DNA of 64,000 nt, from contig NC_067294.1 of NCBI RefSeq assembly GCF_020740795.1, forward strand, positions 18,419,001 to 18,483,000. The letters run 5' to 3'. This DNA comes from Apus apus. Taxonomy: Eukaryota > Chordata > Aves > Apodiformes > Apodidae. Under the pieces are notes generated by a model, which saw nothing but the letters and a program-made list of their open reading frames with translations, was not told where the DNA came from and did no database searches. This document shows positions 42,301 through 53,800 of the stretch, in pieces. The translations under genes were made by a program, and so were the position numbers. The stretch's first letter is position 1. The number at the start of each line of letters is the position of its first letter.

Positions 42301-45300
42301 CATAGTAAAGAAGTTTGTCCTCATGTTCAGCTTGACCCTCCTGTGCTCCAGTTTGTGCCCACTGCCCCTTCTCCTGTCACTGGGCACCACTGAGAAGGGT
42401 CTGGTCCCATCTTCCTGCCACCCCCTGTAGATATTGACCAGCACTGATGAGATCCCCCCTCAGCCTCCTCTTCTCCAGCTGAGCAGCCCCAGCTCTCCCA
42501 GCCCTTCCTCACAGGCAGATGCTCCAGCCCCCTCATCTCTGTGGCTTGTGTTGGACTCTCTCCAGTAGCTCCTTGTCCTTTATGAACTGGGGAGCCTCTC
42601 CTGCCCCAACACAACTAACTGGAGGCTGCAGAGTTTTATTTGGTGAGCAAGCAGCAGGGCTTGGGCAGCATTTCTCCACCACAGGAGGAAGAACTGTCCC
42701 AGGTGAGGAAGGACATGGCCACGCTGGGGCAAGGCCTGCCTGCCAGGGAAGCCTGGCCCTGCCATCAGCCAGGATGGCACAGACATAAAGGATATGACTC
42801 TGCTCCTTCCCAGCCAGCAGCTCCAGCAAACTTCTCGTTGATGGACTTGATGAGCTCCTTGGCTGAGCCAGGACCTGGGGCAGAAAGAGCAGCAGGCTGA
42901 GTTTGAGGGCAAGAACAGTTCCCTCCTGCACAACGGTGAACAGGCAGCACAGGGTGCACACGAGGCAGAAGAGGAGCCAGGAGAACACTGAGGAGCAGCA
43001 AACCAGCTGAAGCACAGACAGGGGCAGGCTGATCCCAGAAGACCCTGAATCCCCCTCAGCTCACAGCCAACATGGGGTTGTTGGAGCTGCTCTGCTGCCA
43101 GGGAAGGATCTGCAGACACATTCAACCCAGAACACACCAGCCTGTAGGCACGAGACTCCAGGCCCAAACCCTCACAGCAATTCCCTCCATCACAGCAGTT
43201 TCTGGGGAGCAGGGAGCTCAGGCAGGCCCATGAGCCCAGCAGTTCTGCAGTCTGCAACCCCACTCCGAGGTCCCCCATAACTTGACTCACCTTTGTCGAT
43301 GTCTGTGGGCTGCAAAGAAGAGAGAGAGACACGGTGTCACCCGGAGGGCTGAGAGCAGGCAAGTGACAGTGCTGCACGACTTGCAGCTCCACTTCCAGAC
43401 TGCTTGTAGCAAGCCCAGAGCTGAGCCAGAGAAGCACCTGGCTTCTGCTAGTCCTGCCTTCCTTGCTGAAGGAGAGGACAAGAACCCAGCCACCCACCAG
43501 CCCCTGGAGAGACAGAGCTTCACCAGAGCTGAAGACTGGTACATGCGGGAGCACCACCAGAGACACCCAAAGCCACCAGGGTGACCGCACCAACCCCCCC
43601 AGCCGCAGATTCCAGGGGCAGGGATTAGGTGAGACAGTCCAGGCTCCAACGAGCAGATGCTCACCTCATCATCAGCCTTGGGCTTCTCAAAGTAGCTGTG
43701 CCTCTTCTTCTCCTCCTCCCGCTCCCGGTCGCGCTCCCTGTCTCTCTCCCGCTCCCTGTCCCGTTCTCGGTCGCGCTCCCGCTCCCTGTCCCGCTCCCGG
43801 TACCTCTCCCGCTCCTTCTCCCGTGGCATCTTGGCAGTGGAGGGAACATAATCCCCGATATCTTCAAAGATGCTAGAAGTGGAAAAGAGCCCACAGCTAC
43901 GGATGCTGCAGAAGAGGCCACAACCACCTCCCTCTGCACTGGAACCCAGCAAAGGAGCACTCAGCTGACAGCTGAGGACACCCACTGGCACCGGCCTCTG
44001 CATCTGCCACAGCTCTGGCCACATTTCTGCTGCCTCGACCTGCTTCTGGTAGACCAGGGCAGGAGACAGCCCTTGCCTGCCTCCAGCTTGAAGTAAAAAA
44101 CCCTGAGTCTGCCTCCATCCTTGTTCTGCAAACTGCAGGTGCAGACAGGCAGCTGGCTCCAGAAACACCAAGCCCAGCCCTCCCCAAGAGCCCTGACCCC
44201 ACAGCCCCTGGGCAGGGAGGCACTTACTTCATGTCAGCTTCAGGGGGCTTCTTCTCATCCAGCTTCCCTGCAAGGACATGAGCAGTGAGAGGTGCAGCAT
44301 CCACTCCACTACCTGCACTGTTTCTCTATCCCTAGTGTGGGAAACTGTTCTTTTCTTCCCCACATCAGTCTAAACAAAATGCCTTTTAAGCCAGCGAAGG
44401 CCTCTCCTGATTATCTCCAGCTAACGAACTAAAACAGACTTGCTTCTCAAGGACAACTGAACCCAAAACAACAGCTGTGGTCCGGGACAGCAAGGATGGG
44501 TGACAAGCCACCCTGTGCCCCTGGCAGTCGCAAAAGGATCCTGACAGCCGGGAGCCCCCCGGTACCGGCTTGTGACACCTAGTCTGGCTTCCATGCCCCA
44601 AGTGTCACTATTTCTTGTCCTCCTGACTTCCTCTTTGGTTCCCACATCATACCTAGCCCCCTCAGGAAACCATGATGTTCCTCCCTAACAGGGGACATTT
44701 CCCCAGGGAACTAGCCCTTAACCAGGAAGGGCAGAGCAGCACGAGCCACCCTCAGTTTCTCATTAGCCAGTCCCCTCTGGCCTCAGCACAGATCAGCCCA
44801 CCCTCAGCCTGCAGAACTCAGGGAGCTCTGGGAAATCACACCATCCTCTAAGTCCAGTGCCCCAGGGCAGAGGGCAACGCAGCAAACCAGCCCACACCTC
44901 CTGCTCTCAGGATGTGCTTCCAGCATCAAGCCCTTCTACTCGATTCACTTCATCTCCTACCTTTGTCTTTCTTCTTGAGCTTCTTGTTGCGGGTCCCTTG
45001 CCTGAGATAGGAGAGGATCTGCGTCAGCTTGCTGATGACAATGTCATTGGTGGTCAGCGTGGTCTGTGCCTGAAAGAGACACCCCCAAGGAACTGGATGA
45101 CTCCCTGCTCAGAGAACCCCCCGTTGGCAGGAGCAGGGCAGGCTGGCTGGTACCTCCATGGTGGGGCAGTCAGCCTTGCTGCGGATCAGCGTGGTGGGGA
45201 TGTCGGTGTCCGCGTACTCGTCGTCCAGATCCACCACGTAGGCCATCCTGCCCGGCAGGAACAGCTCGTTCCGCTCGTACGCCTTGTTCTTGAACAGGAT

Positions 45301-48300
45301 GCGGTAGATGTTGCGACCTGGGGGGGAAGGAGACCCCGGAGTGAAGCACATTTAGTTCATCAGGAACATCAGAATCGCCTCCCAAGAGCCACACTTCCTC
45401 CAGCCCTCAAACCCAGGACACCTGCACCTCAGGCTCCCCCCTCCCACGACTAAGGGTTCTCATTCCTCCACCCACCCTCCAGGATTCCTGCCACATTCAC
45501 GACACAGTGGGAACAGTCACACACACACAGCCTTACCCAGCCGGGTCTTAAATTCTATTTTATTCTCAGGATCTTCATCTTTCCTGAAGGGAAACAGAAA
45601 TAGAAACACTATGCTAAGTGTCTCCTCCTCTCCAGGAGGCAGCTGCACCCAGGAGTGCAAAATCCTCCACCACTCACTTAGTTTCCTTCTGGGGCTTCTC
45701 CATCATTTCCTCCTCTTCCTTCTCCTTGCTGGCAATCTCAGCCCGTACCTGGCCACAGAGGAGACTCGTGCATTACAGACCAATCCATCAAACCCAGCAG
45801 AGCCCACTTCCACCAGCACCCTAATCCTTCCTCAACCTTCCCCAGAAAGAGAAATCCACACTGACCAGAATGAAGCAGCTACTGCCCTCTGCCCACCACC
45901 GTCCCCCACCACCTGCAGGAGCAGAGCAGCAAACCAGTATCTGTGCTCACCTTCTGCAGCAGAGCAAAGTCCAGACCCTTCACCAAGTGAGTGTGCTCCA
46001 TGTCACCACCCAAGAACTTGGACTCCTGGATCAACTGTCTCCTCTTCTCTGCAGCAGATTTATCCCTGTGCAACAAAAACGGTGCCAGTTACGGGACAGC
46101 CCCCCCGGAGCAGAGGGGCAGGAGGTGGCCGTGGGCTCACGCACGCCTCTGCAGTTGGCCCCACAGCTCTGTAGTTGGCTGTTGTGCTGATCAGCTCTGT
46201 CTCCTCGTAGTCCTTGTTCACACCATCTCTCCTCTCCTTGGCTCGATCCCGGTACTTCTCGGCCAACTCCCTCTCGCGCTCGATCTCCTGCTGCCGCAGC
46301 TTTGCGTAGTAGCTGGGGTTGGGAAAACAGCTCAGTGTCAGAGGGACTTGTCCCCAAGGACACACATGTGCCTTGTTCTCCTCCCAGCCCCTTCCCCAGA
46401 ACATGTACTAAAGCACCATGGGACACATGATGCCTGGAGGACACCAGACACGATGGACCTGCCGGGCCAGGGATCTCCGAAGAGGAGCTCAGTCTTCCCT
46501 TCCAAAGGGAAAAGGGTGAGCACAGTCCTGCTGCCCAGATGTGCCCAGAAGACAGTCACTGATGTCCCACTACTGCCCTGCACTGCCAAGCCCCCACTGA
46601 GCCTCTCCTGCTTCTTCCAGAGGTGAAGCTTCACCCCCATCCAGCTGCCACCCTCCCACATGTGTTCCCTCCAGCAGTGACAGTCTGAGCTCTTCTCACG
46701 TTGCTTGGCCCCAAAGCCCCCAAATAATCCAGGCCACTCAGGGTCCTCTTTGGTAGCCCATGAGCTCAGAACCTTCCTCCATGTGAGGGACAGAATGTAG
46801 GAAGAAAAGTCCTGATCTAGGAAGACAAGTCTTGATGCTCTGCTTTCCCCATTTACCTTTTCTTTTTCCTTCTACGAGCTGCTGGATCTTCATCTTCGTT
46901 GTACTCCCGGGGCATCCTGGAAAAGGGGCAAGAAACCACACCTACAGTCTGCAGAGCCACACAGACATAGACAGCTGGAGAACAAGGCCCCTCAGACACA
47001 GCAGGACACTGAGATGCTCAAAGATGGGAGCAGCAGAGCCTCATTTCTCCCTAGGTCCACTCCATCAGTGGAAAGAGCGGGGAGAACACTGATTTTCACA
47101 GAACAAAACCTAAATCTGCCTCCTGCATGAAGTGTCTTAACAGCCTCACAGGACTTGCTAAGTTATTAAAACAACCATGACCCACCAGTTAGCACACAAG
47201 TGCCCAGGACAAAGCAGGGGCAAGGTCTGCTCCTCAGGCCCCAGCTCCACACCCATTAACAACTCCCACAGTCCTACTCACTCATGGTGGCGAGATTTGG
47301 ACGGTGGCGCCGACGTTGGCGCAGCCCGCGGGGTCATGAGCAGCTTCCTGAAGTCTTCATTGGTCAGCTTGGATCTGGGAGGGAGAGGGGAAAACACAAA
47401 CTGTCACCTCCCAGCGAGCTCTGGCAGCCTGGTGGCTGCTGAGGAGGCAGAGGGTCTGTCAGCACGTGCTGTGGGACAGGGTTGGGGTCCCCGTGTTGGG
47501 AGCCCCAAGGCTGCGTTGCACCAGACAGTCAGAGATCATGGAATCCCAGACTGGTTTGGGGTGGAAGGGACCTTCAAGAGCATCTACTTCCACCCCCCTG
47601 CCAAGGGCAGGGACACCTCCCACCAGACCAGGTTGCTCCAAGCCCCATCCAACCTGCCCTTCAACCCCAACCAACCCTGCCCAGGGATGGGGCAGCCACA
47701 GCTTCCCTGGGCAGCCTGGGCCAGGGTCTCACCACCCTCACAGGGAAGAATTCTTTCCTAATGTCTAATTTCTTCCCAAGATCTCATCTCCATCTCCCCT
47801 CTTCCAGCTTGAAACCATCCCCCCTTGTCCTCTCCCTCCCTGCCCTTGTCCCAAGCCCCTCCCCAGCTTTCCTGGAGCCCCTTCAGGCCCTGGAAGGTGC
47901 TCTCAGGTCTCCCTGGAGCCTTCTCTTCTCCAGGCTGAACACCCCAACTCTCCCAGCCTGGCTCCAGAGCTGCTCCAGCCCTTGGATCATCTCCGCGGCC
48001 TTGAACACTTCCAGGGATGGGGCCTCCACAGCCTCTCCGGGCAACCTGGGCCAGGGTCTCACCCCCCTCCTCACGCCCAACGCAACCCTCCCGGCCCCGC
48101 CGGAGGGAGGTTCCCGGGGCCCCGCGGTCCCGGCCCGCAGCCCGAACTCACTGGTGGAACGAGTGCGCGTCGTCCACGTCGTGGCCATCCGGGGCCAGCG
48201 GGTTGGAGAAGGGTTCATCTGCGGGCAGGGCAGGGCAGGTGCTCGCGGTTCGCCCCGCGTCCCCCCGGGCCCATCCCGGCCCCGCCGCGGGGCCTGCTGC

Positions 48301-48683
48301 CTCCAGCCAGCCCACTTCCCGACCCCAGGAACCCCGCGCCCTCCCGGGGTTGTTCCCCGGGGTGTCCGCACACCCCCCCCGGGACTGCCCCGCACCCCTC
48401 AGAGCCCCCCCCGCCCCCCCCCGGCGCCGCAGCCCGCGGGGTCACGCGACCTCCCGCAGCAAGAGCCGTTCCTCTCACCGGGCTGCGGGGTCCCCCCCCG
48501 CAACAGCCCGGTGCCCGCAGGTCCGGCTGGGCCTGAACCGCCCGCCCCCATCGGGCCGTTCCCCACTTTCCCGTTCCCCCCGCCCGAGGGTCGCCTGCCC
48601 CGTGTCCCCCCGTGTCCCCCCGTGCCCCCCATGTCCCCGCACCCCCGCCCCCCCCCGCCCCGCTCACTGTCGCGCTCCGGCAT
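39309..48683 (-). CDS. IK: IK (RED), spliceosome B-complex protein
   Basis: IK/RED is a nuclear protein of the spliceosomal B complex. Exons in transcript order: 48668-48683, 48152-48218, 47282-47374, 46857-46916, 46145-46312, 45951-46065, 45678-45748, 45537-45583, 45154-45317, 44961-45069, 44228-44267, 43665-43872, 43291-43309, 42796-42874, 41979-42059, 41428-41485, 40897-40985, 40533-40641, 39608-39642, 39309-39336. They give 551 residues; human has 557. The N-terminal RED region includes [19 protein letters not shown] and [20 protein letters not shown]. Exon 12 encodes the Arg-Glu/Arg-Asp dipeptide tract that names the protein. The conserved C-terminus runs [19 protein letters not shown] to VEVKRPKY. 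Exon 13 is only 19 nt. Intron 14 is AT-AC, U12-type. A copy of exon 3 sits in ZMAT2. Confidence 0.96.
40095..40445 (-). repeat. CR1 LINE 3' fragment, sense to IK (intron 18)
   Basis: On the minus strand the translated CR1 C-terminal string [20 protein letters not shown] is still readable. The tail strings are CCATCTGGTCAAATCCCCCT and GGCAGCCTGTCCCTGGGCTC on the plus strand. Confidence 0.85.
42060..42795 (-). other. U12-type AT-AC intron of IK
   Basis: On the minus strand the intron begins ATATCCTTT (42795 down to 42787), the classic U12 AT-AC donor. It ends AC at 42061-42060. A perfect branch-site consensus TTCCTTGAC lies at 42077-42069, its branch A ten bases from the intron end. The splice joins GAGTC to TTTGAAGAAG and restores AESLKKPED, as in the mammalian protein. 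No GT-AG alternative keeps the frame. Confidence 0.93.
42140..42600 (-). repeat. CR1 LINE 3' fragment within the IK AT-AC intron
   Basis: CR1 in the same orientation as IK. On the minus strand [20 protein letters not shown] is readable, and the plus strand shows the tail TCTAGTCCAACCCCCTGCCA. It makes up most of the minor intron. Confidence 0.88.
47535..48070 (-). repeat. CR1 LINE 3' fragment (IK intron 2)
   Basis: CR1 in IK orientation. Its 3' end, including a rare GGGCAGGGTTGGTTGGGG variant, is shared with the duplicate in ZMAT2. It adjoins exon 3 and is the likely left partner of the duplication. Confidence 0.85.
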
Positions 48684-48880
48684 CGCGCCCCGCTCGCAGC
48701 CCGCACCGCGGCTCCTCTGCCCAGCAACCCCCGCGCCGGGCCCGCCCGAGCCCCGCTCCCATTGGCCGGCGGGCGGCCGGCGGGCGCTGCCATTGGGCGG
48801 GCTCCGTGACTGACGGGCGCCGCGATTGGCTGGCGCCGTGGCCCCGCCCCCCTCTCCGTGTTGTTCCCGCAGCAGTGAAG
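48684..48880. promoter_or_regulatory. Divergent IK-NDUFA2 promoter with three inverted CCAAT boxes
   Basis: The two start codons are 197 bp apart and face outward. ATTGG (CCAAT on the other strand) occurs at 48761-48765, 48792-48796 and 48825-48829, spaced 31 and 33 bp, about three helical turns. That is the usual arrangement of NF-Y-driven TATA-less bidirectional promoters. GC boxes flank them. NF-Y binding is inferred. Confidence 0.82.
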
Positions 48881-50412
48881 ATGGCGGCGGCGGCGGTGGC
48901 GGCGCTGGGCGCGGGGCTGGGCCGCAACCTGCGGGAGCTGCGCGTCCACCTGTGCCAGCGCTCCCCGGGCAGCCGCGGCGTCAGGTGAGCCGGGGCGGGG
49001 GCGGGGGGGCCGCCCGCGGCTCCTTACGGTGCCCGGCCCCGCGGCCCCGGCCTGTCCGCCGCGCCCGCTCGCGGCCCCGGGACCCGCCGCTCCTCCCTTC
49101 CCCCCCGCAGAGACTTCATCGAGCAGCACTACGTGACCCTGAAGAAGGCGAACCCGGATTTCCCCATCCTGATCCGCGAGTGCTCCGGTGTGCAGCCCAA
49201 GCTGTGGGCTCGCTACGGTGAGTGCGGGGCTGCCCGGGAACCGGCGGAGGGAGGGACCCGGGCCCAGCGGTGCCAGCGCGTCCGGGGGAGGGCCCCGGGG
49301 CTGGGGAAGGGGCTGGAGAACCTGTGAGGAGCAGCTGGGGGAGCTGGGGGTGTCCAGCCTGGAGCAAAGGAGGCTGAGGGGAGACCTGCTGGCTCTGCAG
49401 CTCCTGAGAGGAGGTTGGAGCTGGGGGGGTCGGGCGCTGCTCCCCAGGAACAAGGGACAGGACAAGACGAAATTACAATTACTCAGTAGAGGTTTAGCTT
49501 GGATTCTCAGAACAATTCCTCCATGGAGGGGGTTGTCAGGGCCTGGCCCAGGCTGCCCAGGGTGGAGTCCCCATCCCTGGAGGGGTTTCCAAGCCCTGGA
49601 GATGGTGCTGAGGGACACGGGGCAGGGGTGGCCTGGGCAGGGCTGGGGAAGGGTTGGGCTGGATGATCTGAAAGGTCTTTTCCAAAACACTTCCATGACT
49701 CTATGACCTGGTAGGAGACAAAAGAGGACCTGTGGCTCAGAAGGCCAGCTTGGGGCTGTAGGTTCCTCTACACAAAAATGTTTGGTTTTGCTTTTTTTTT
49801 CCCCTCTGTGTTCTCGGTGAAACACCAAGGAGAGAAAAGCAGCTCCTCTGGTGAAGCCTTGGCTTTCCTCCTGAAGCCACCTGAGCTGCACAAAAAATAA
49901 TCTAGAAACTTTTTCGAAGAGATACAACAATTCTTTAACCATGTGTTTCTCAGTATGAGCCCACAGGCCAGCAGAGGCTGCTAGTACTTTGTATGTGCAG
50001 GGAAACACACCCGCAGGTGGGGCTGCTGCCTCTTCCCTTTACTGAACTTGGGGTGAGAAGGCCAAAAGCCACCAGGTGGCTTTGGGATGTGGTGGTGGCT
50101 TCTGCCCAGCTGCTGTGCAGCAGAAATGAACAGAAAGAGGCAAGGAAACGTGGGAAGGGTAACGTGGGCAGGAGGAGGCAGGCTGGGGAGCTCTGGGGGT
50201 GAAGGGGTGGTGGTGGGAGCCTGGGCTGGGACACCAGCAGCCCTTGGGAAGGGGCTTTGGGTTGTCCTAGCACCAGAGGGACCAAGGCCCCTGCCCCCTC
50301 ACCCTCTGTCCCTCCTGCAGAGTTTGGCAAGGAGAAGAGCGTGTCGCTGGACAACCTTTCAGTGGATGAAGTGGCCAAGGCCTTGGAGAGTGTTGTGAAA
50401 AGCAAGGTGTGA
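48881..50412 (+). CDS. NDUFA2: NDUFA2, accessory subunit of respiratory complex I
   Basis: This small matrix-side accessory subunit (B8) of NADH:ubiquinone oxidoreductase has a thioredoxin-like fold and sits on the N module. Exons 48881-48984, 49111-49217 and 50321-50412 join in frame to 100 residues; human has 99. The sequence shows the conserved [40 protein letters not shown] and [20 protein letters not shown]. The two cysteines of the fold are C in LCQRSPG and C in IRECSG. The start ATG is in AAGATGG context and is followed by an alanine-rich N-terminus. No canonical AATAAA follows the stop. The gene converges on TMCO6. Confidence 0.96.
49310..49705 (+). repeat. CR1 LINE 3' fragment (NDUFA2 intron 2)
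   Basis: CR1 strings: TGTCCAGCCTGGAGCAAAGG, GGCCTGGCCCAGGCTGCCCA, and the tail GAAAGGTCTTTTCCAAAACA followed by CATGACTCTATGACC. Confidence 0.85.
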
Positions 50413-50830
50413 AGACAGGCAGTAAATGTGCACGTGCTGCAGACACCACTGATGCTGTTTAATGTAAAAACGTGTATTTTTTAATTTATCAATCACATAA
50501 ACACAACATCATTACCCTGAGCTTGACGTGTTGGGTTTAAAGCCCAAAGGAGCTGCTGGAGGGAAGGGCTGACCCAGGGGGGCTTATCCCACCTCCCTGG
50601 CACCAGGAGCCCACCTGCCTGGGCTGCAGCTCAGCTCTGCCCCCACACTGAGCTCCAGGGGGCACAGGGCAGCCTGGGGGTACCCAGAAGGTGATTGCAA
50701 GGATGGGAACAGCCATGTCTTGCCAAGGACCAGTGTCCCTGTGCAGCCACTGGTGCTGGCAGCTGGTGTGTGACCCCTGCCCAGCCCTTGGGGAAGCAGG
50801 GCACAGGGTGAACAAACAGTTTGCTCCTCC
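50413..50830. other. Convergent 3' ends of NDUFA2 and TMCO6
   Basis: A short AT-rich stretch (50455-50510) follows the NDUFA2 stop. On the minus strand it holds ATTAAA at 50480-50485, probably the TMCO6 poly(A) signal. The two 3' UTRs are therefore likely to overlap or nearly touch. Confidence 0.6.
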
Positions 50831-53800
50831 TCAGAGTGCAGGGGGAGGGAAGGGAGGTGGTGTGTCCCAGGAGAAGGTTGACAGCGTGGCCATGCAGGGA
50901 CTGAAGGTGGAGGCTCCTTGGGGCTGCCCAACCATGTCCAGCAGCGCTTGTGCCCGTTCCTGCAGCTCTGGGGTGCTCTGGAGCTGCTCTAGGGCCTGGT
51001 GGCCACCTTGCCTGACAAAGTCAGGAACAGCCTGTGCAAGGGGAGAGGGGGAGAGCTGCCTGCCCAGAGCCACCACTCTGCAGGGCTGAAGGAACCCCCC
51101 AGAGCTCTGCTGGATACTGAAGTCCCAGGCTGGGTAAATCCAGCTGTGGGAGTGCACAGAGCATGAAGCACAACTGAAAATAATCCTCCCCCAACAAATG
51201 AAGGGTACAAACAACCTGCCCCCAAAAACCCAGTCAATGAAAAGGAAGCCCCTGGAGACACAAGAAGGGCTTCCACCCTCTGCATCACCACTGCCCCCTG
51301 TCCTGGGGAGTGGGGGGGCTGGTGTGGCAGTGACAGAATTCTTCACTATTAGTATTATTTAAATAATAACAATCCCCATCCCAGGCTTTATGATCCTGTG
51401 CAGGGCTCTGGGGCAGGGACCCCCAGCTCTCACCTCTGGCCAGTGCAGGAAGAGGAGGTGCAGCAGCTCAAGGCCCTGCCCCACAGCCCCGGGGTCGGGC
51501 AGTGCCAGGGTGGGCAGCAGGAGGGGCAGGGTCCCCCCCTGGTGCAGCTGCTGGCAATAGGCTGGTCCCTTTGCTGCTACATTGCACAGAACTGTCAGGA
51601 CCTGCAGGGAGAAAGGGACACTTTGTTAGTGGGCACATTCCTGACAGGCTCAGGAGGGTTCCAGAGAGCTCCCTGGACACCTCCCTGGAGGTCCTGCCAG
51701 GGGCTTCCCCCCAAAGCCACGTGCCCCCCAACTGGCTGGATGCTGAATGCTCTTCCAAAGCCTTCTCCAACCACCCCCAGGCCCTGTTCAACCCCGGCCA
51801 AGCAGACACAGCTGTACCATCCAGCCCTTGGCAGAGCCCCCCTGAGGACCACCCTAAAGCTTTAGGGTCTTCCAAAAGAAGGTGGCAGCAGCCCCCTCAG
51901 GCCCACTGCCACTGGCCCAAAGATAACATCTGCCTTGGGACCCCTCTTCTGCCAGGATGAGGCTGCCAAGGGTAAACACAAGGTGACTCCAGGGGAGGCA
52001 GGTGGTGGCCACCACAACACCAGCCCTTCCTCCAAGCTGTTGCTGCTGCCCCAAGCCAACCTCCAGCCTGAGCACTGTGCATGTGGGGTTCATGTTCTTG
52101 AACACCAGGCCTGGGGGTGAGGTGAGGTCTTACCAACACACAGGCCATCTGGGAGCAGGGCAGGAGCTGCAGCAGGGCCGGGAGCAAGTCCAGGGAGAGC
52201 AGAGCAGAGCAGAAGAAGGGGTCATCCGCTGGGGTGGGCAGAGAGGGAACATGTCAGTAACTTCAAGGTTTCTGAGGGAGATCTCCAGAGACTTCTACTC
52301 CACTCTGGTGAGACACACCCCCCCCGCAGTGCTGTGTCCAGCTCTGCAGCCTCCAACATGAAGCACATGGAGCTGCTGGAGTGAGTCCAGAGGAGGCCAT
52401 ATGGAGGACTGGAAGGGCTGGAGCAGCTCTGCTCTGGAGACAGGCTGGGAGAGTTGGGGTGTTCAGCCTGGAGAAGAGAAGGCTCCAGGGAGACCTGAGA
52501 GCACCTTCCAGTGCCTGAAGGGGCTCCAGGAAAGATGGGGAGGGACTTGGGACAAGGGCAGGGAGGGATGGGATGAGGGGGGATGGTTTCAAGCTGGAAG
52601 AGGGGAGATGGAGATGAGATCTTGGGAAGAAATTAGACATGAGAGGGAATTCTTTGCTGTGAGGGTGGTGAGACCCTGGCCCAGGTTGCCCAGGGAAGCT
52701 GTGGCTGCTCCATCCCTGGCAGTGTTGAAGGGCAGGTTGGATGGGGCTTGGAGCAGCCTGGGCTGGTGGGAGGTGTCCCTGCCCTTGGCAGGGGGGTGGA
52801 AGTAGATGCTCTTGAAGGTCCCTTCCACCCCAAACCAGTCTGGGATTCCATGACCTCTGTGGGCAGGATCCACGAGTCTGCCAGCAACAGAGGCAGGTCC
52901 CAGTAGCAGCAGCTCTGGGAGCTCTGCCATCCCCTGGGACGCTCACCCGTGAGGTTGTTGAGCAGCCAGAGGCTCTCCTGCACGATGAAGGGGTGCTGCT
53001 GCAGGAAGCCCTGCAGGATGAGGAAGAGGGCGATGAGCAGGCGCTGGTCCCGGGTCAGCCCCTCGCTGCCCGTCTCCTCCACCAGCAGGTTCCCCAGGCA
53101 CCGCAGCACCGGGCAGACGAGCTGTGGGGGGGGGAAACACAAAGCCCTTGATCCCCAGTGCATCCCCACGGCCCTGCCAAGCACTGCTGGCTCCCTGCCC
53201 ACCTCTTACCAGCTCCAGGCCCTCGGGAAGGTCTTGGGGCAGCTCAGAAGCCAGGTCAAGCAGGAGCGAGGCGAGGGCAGGCAGGGCCCCCAGGGACAGC
53301 AGTGCGACACTGGCCGTGTGGCTGCGGAGGGAAGGGACAGTGTGGCTGGGTGCTCTGGGCCCCCAGGGCAAACCAGCCCAAAAAAACAGGGCCTGGAAAT
53401 GGGGAGTGCTCCCCTGAACCACCATCAGGCTCAGTTCGTGTTGGAGCAGCAGCTCGTCTCTGAGCCAAGAAGTTGGAAAGCCCTTGGCAAACGGATCCAC
53501 TGGAATTATCTCTGGGGAAAGAGGAGCCCTGATCGTTCCTTGGGTACCTACACATTCCTGTCTCTCTGCTGGGGCTGCTGAAAGAGGTGGCACTGGAGCA
53601 GCCACGCCAAGGCAGGCAGAGACAAGGCCAGGTGACACTGGGCCAACCCCAGAAGCTGGGGGATCCAGGGAACTTGCCTTGGGGGACAGCTCCAGACATG
53701 GGGAGGCGACTGGGGGGGCTTCAGAGGACCAGGAACAGACTCCTCAGGTTTATCACTCTCCAAACAGCATGTGTGCTCAGACAGGAGAGTGGGAATGCCC

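Noticed and set aside
48215-50008. 597-residue open frame on the minus strand across the IK-NDUFA2 promoter
   Set aside because: It overlaps NDUFA2 exons in antisense, is Gly/Pro/Arg-rich from GC-rich DNA, and resembles no family.
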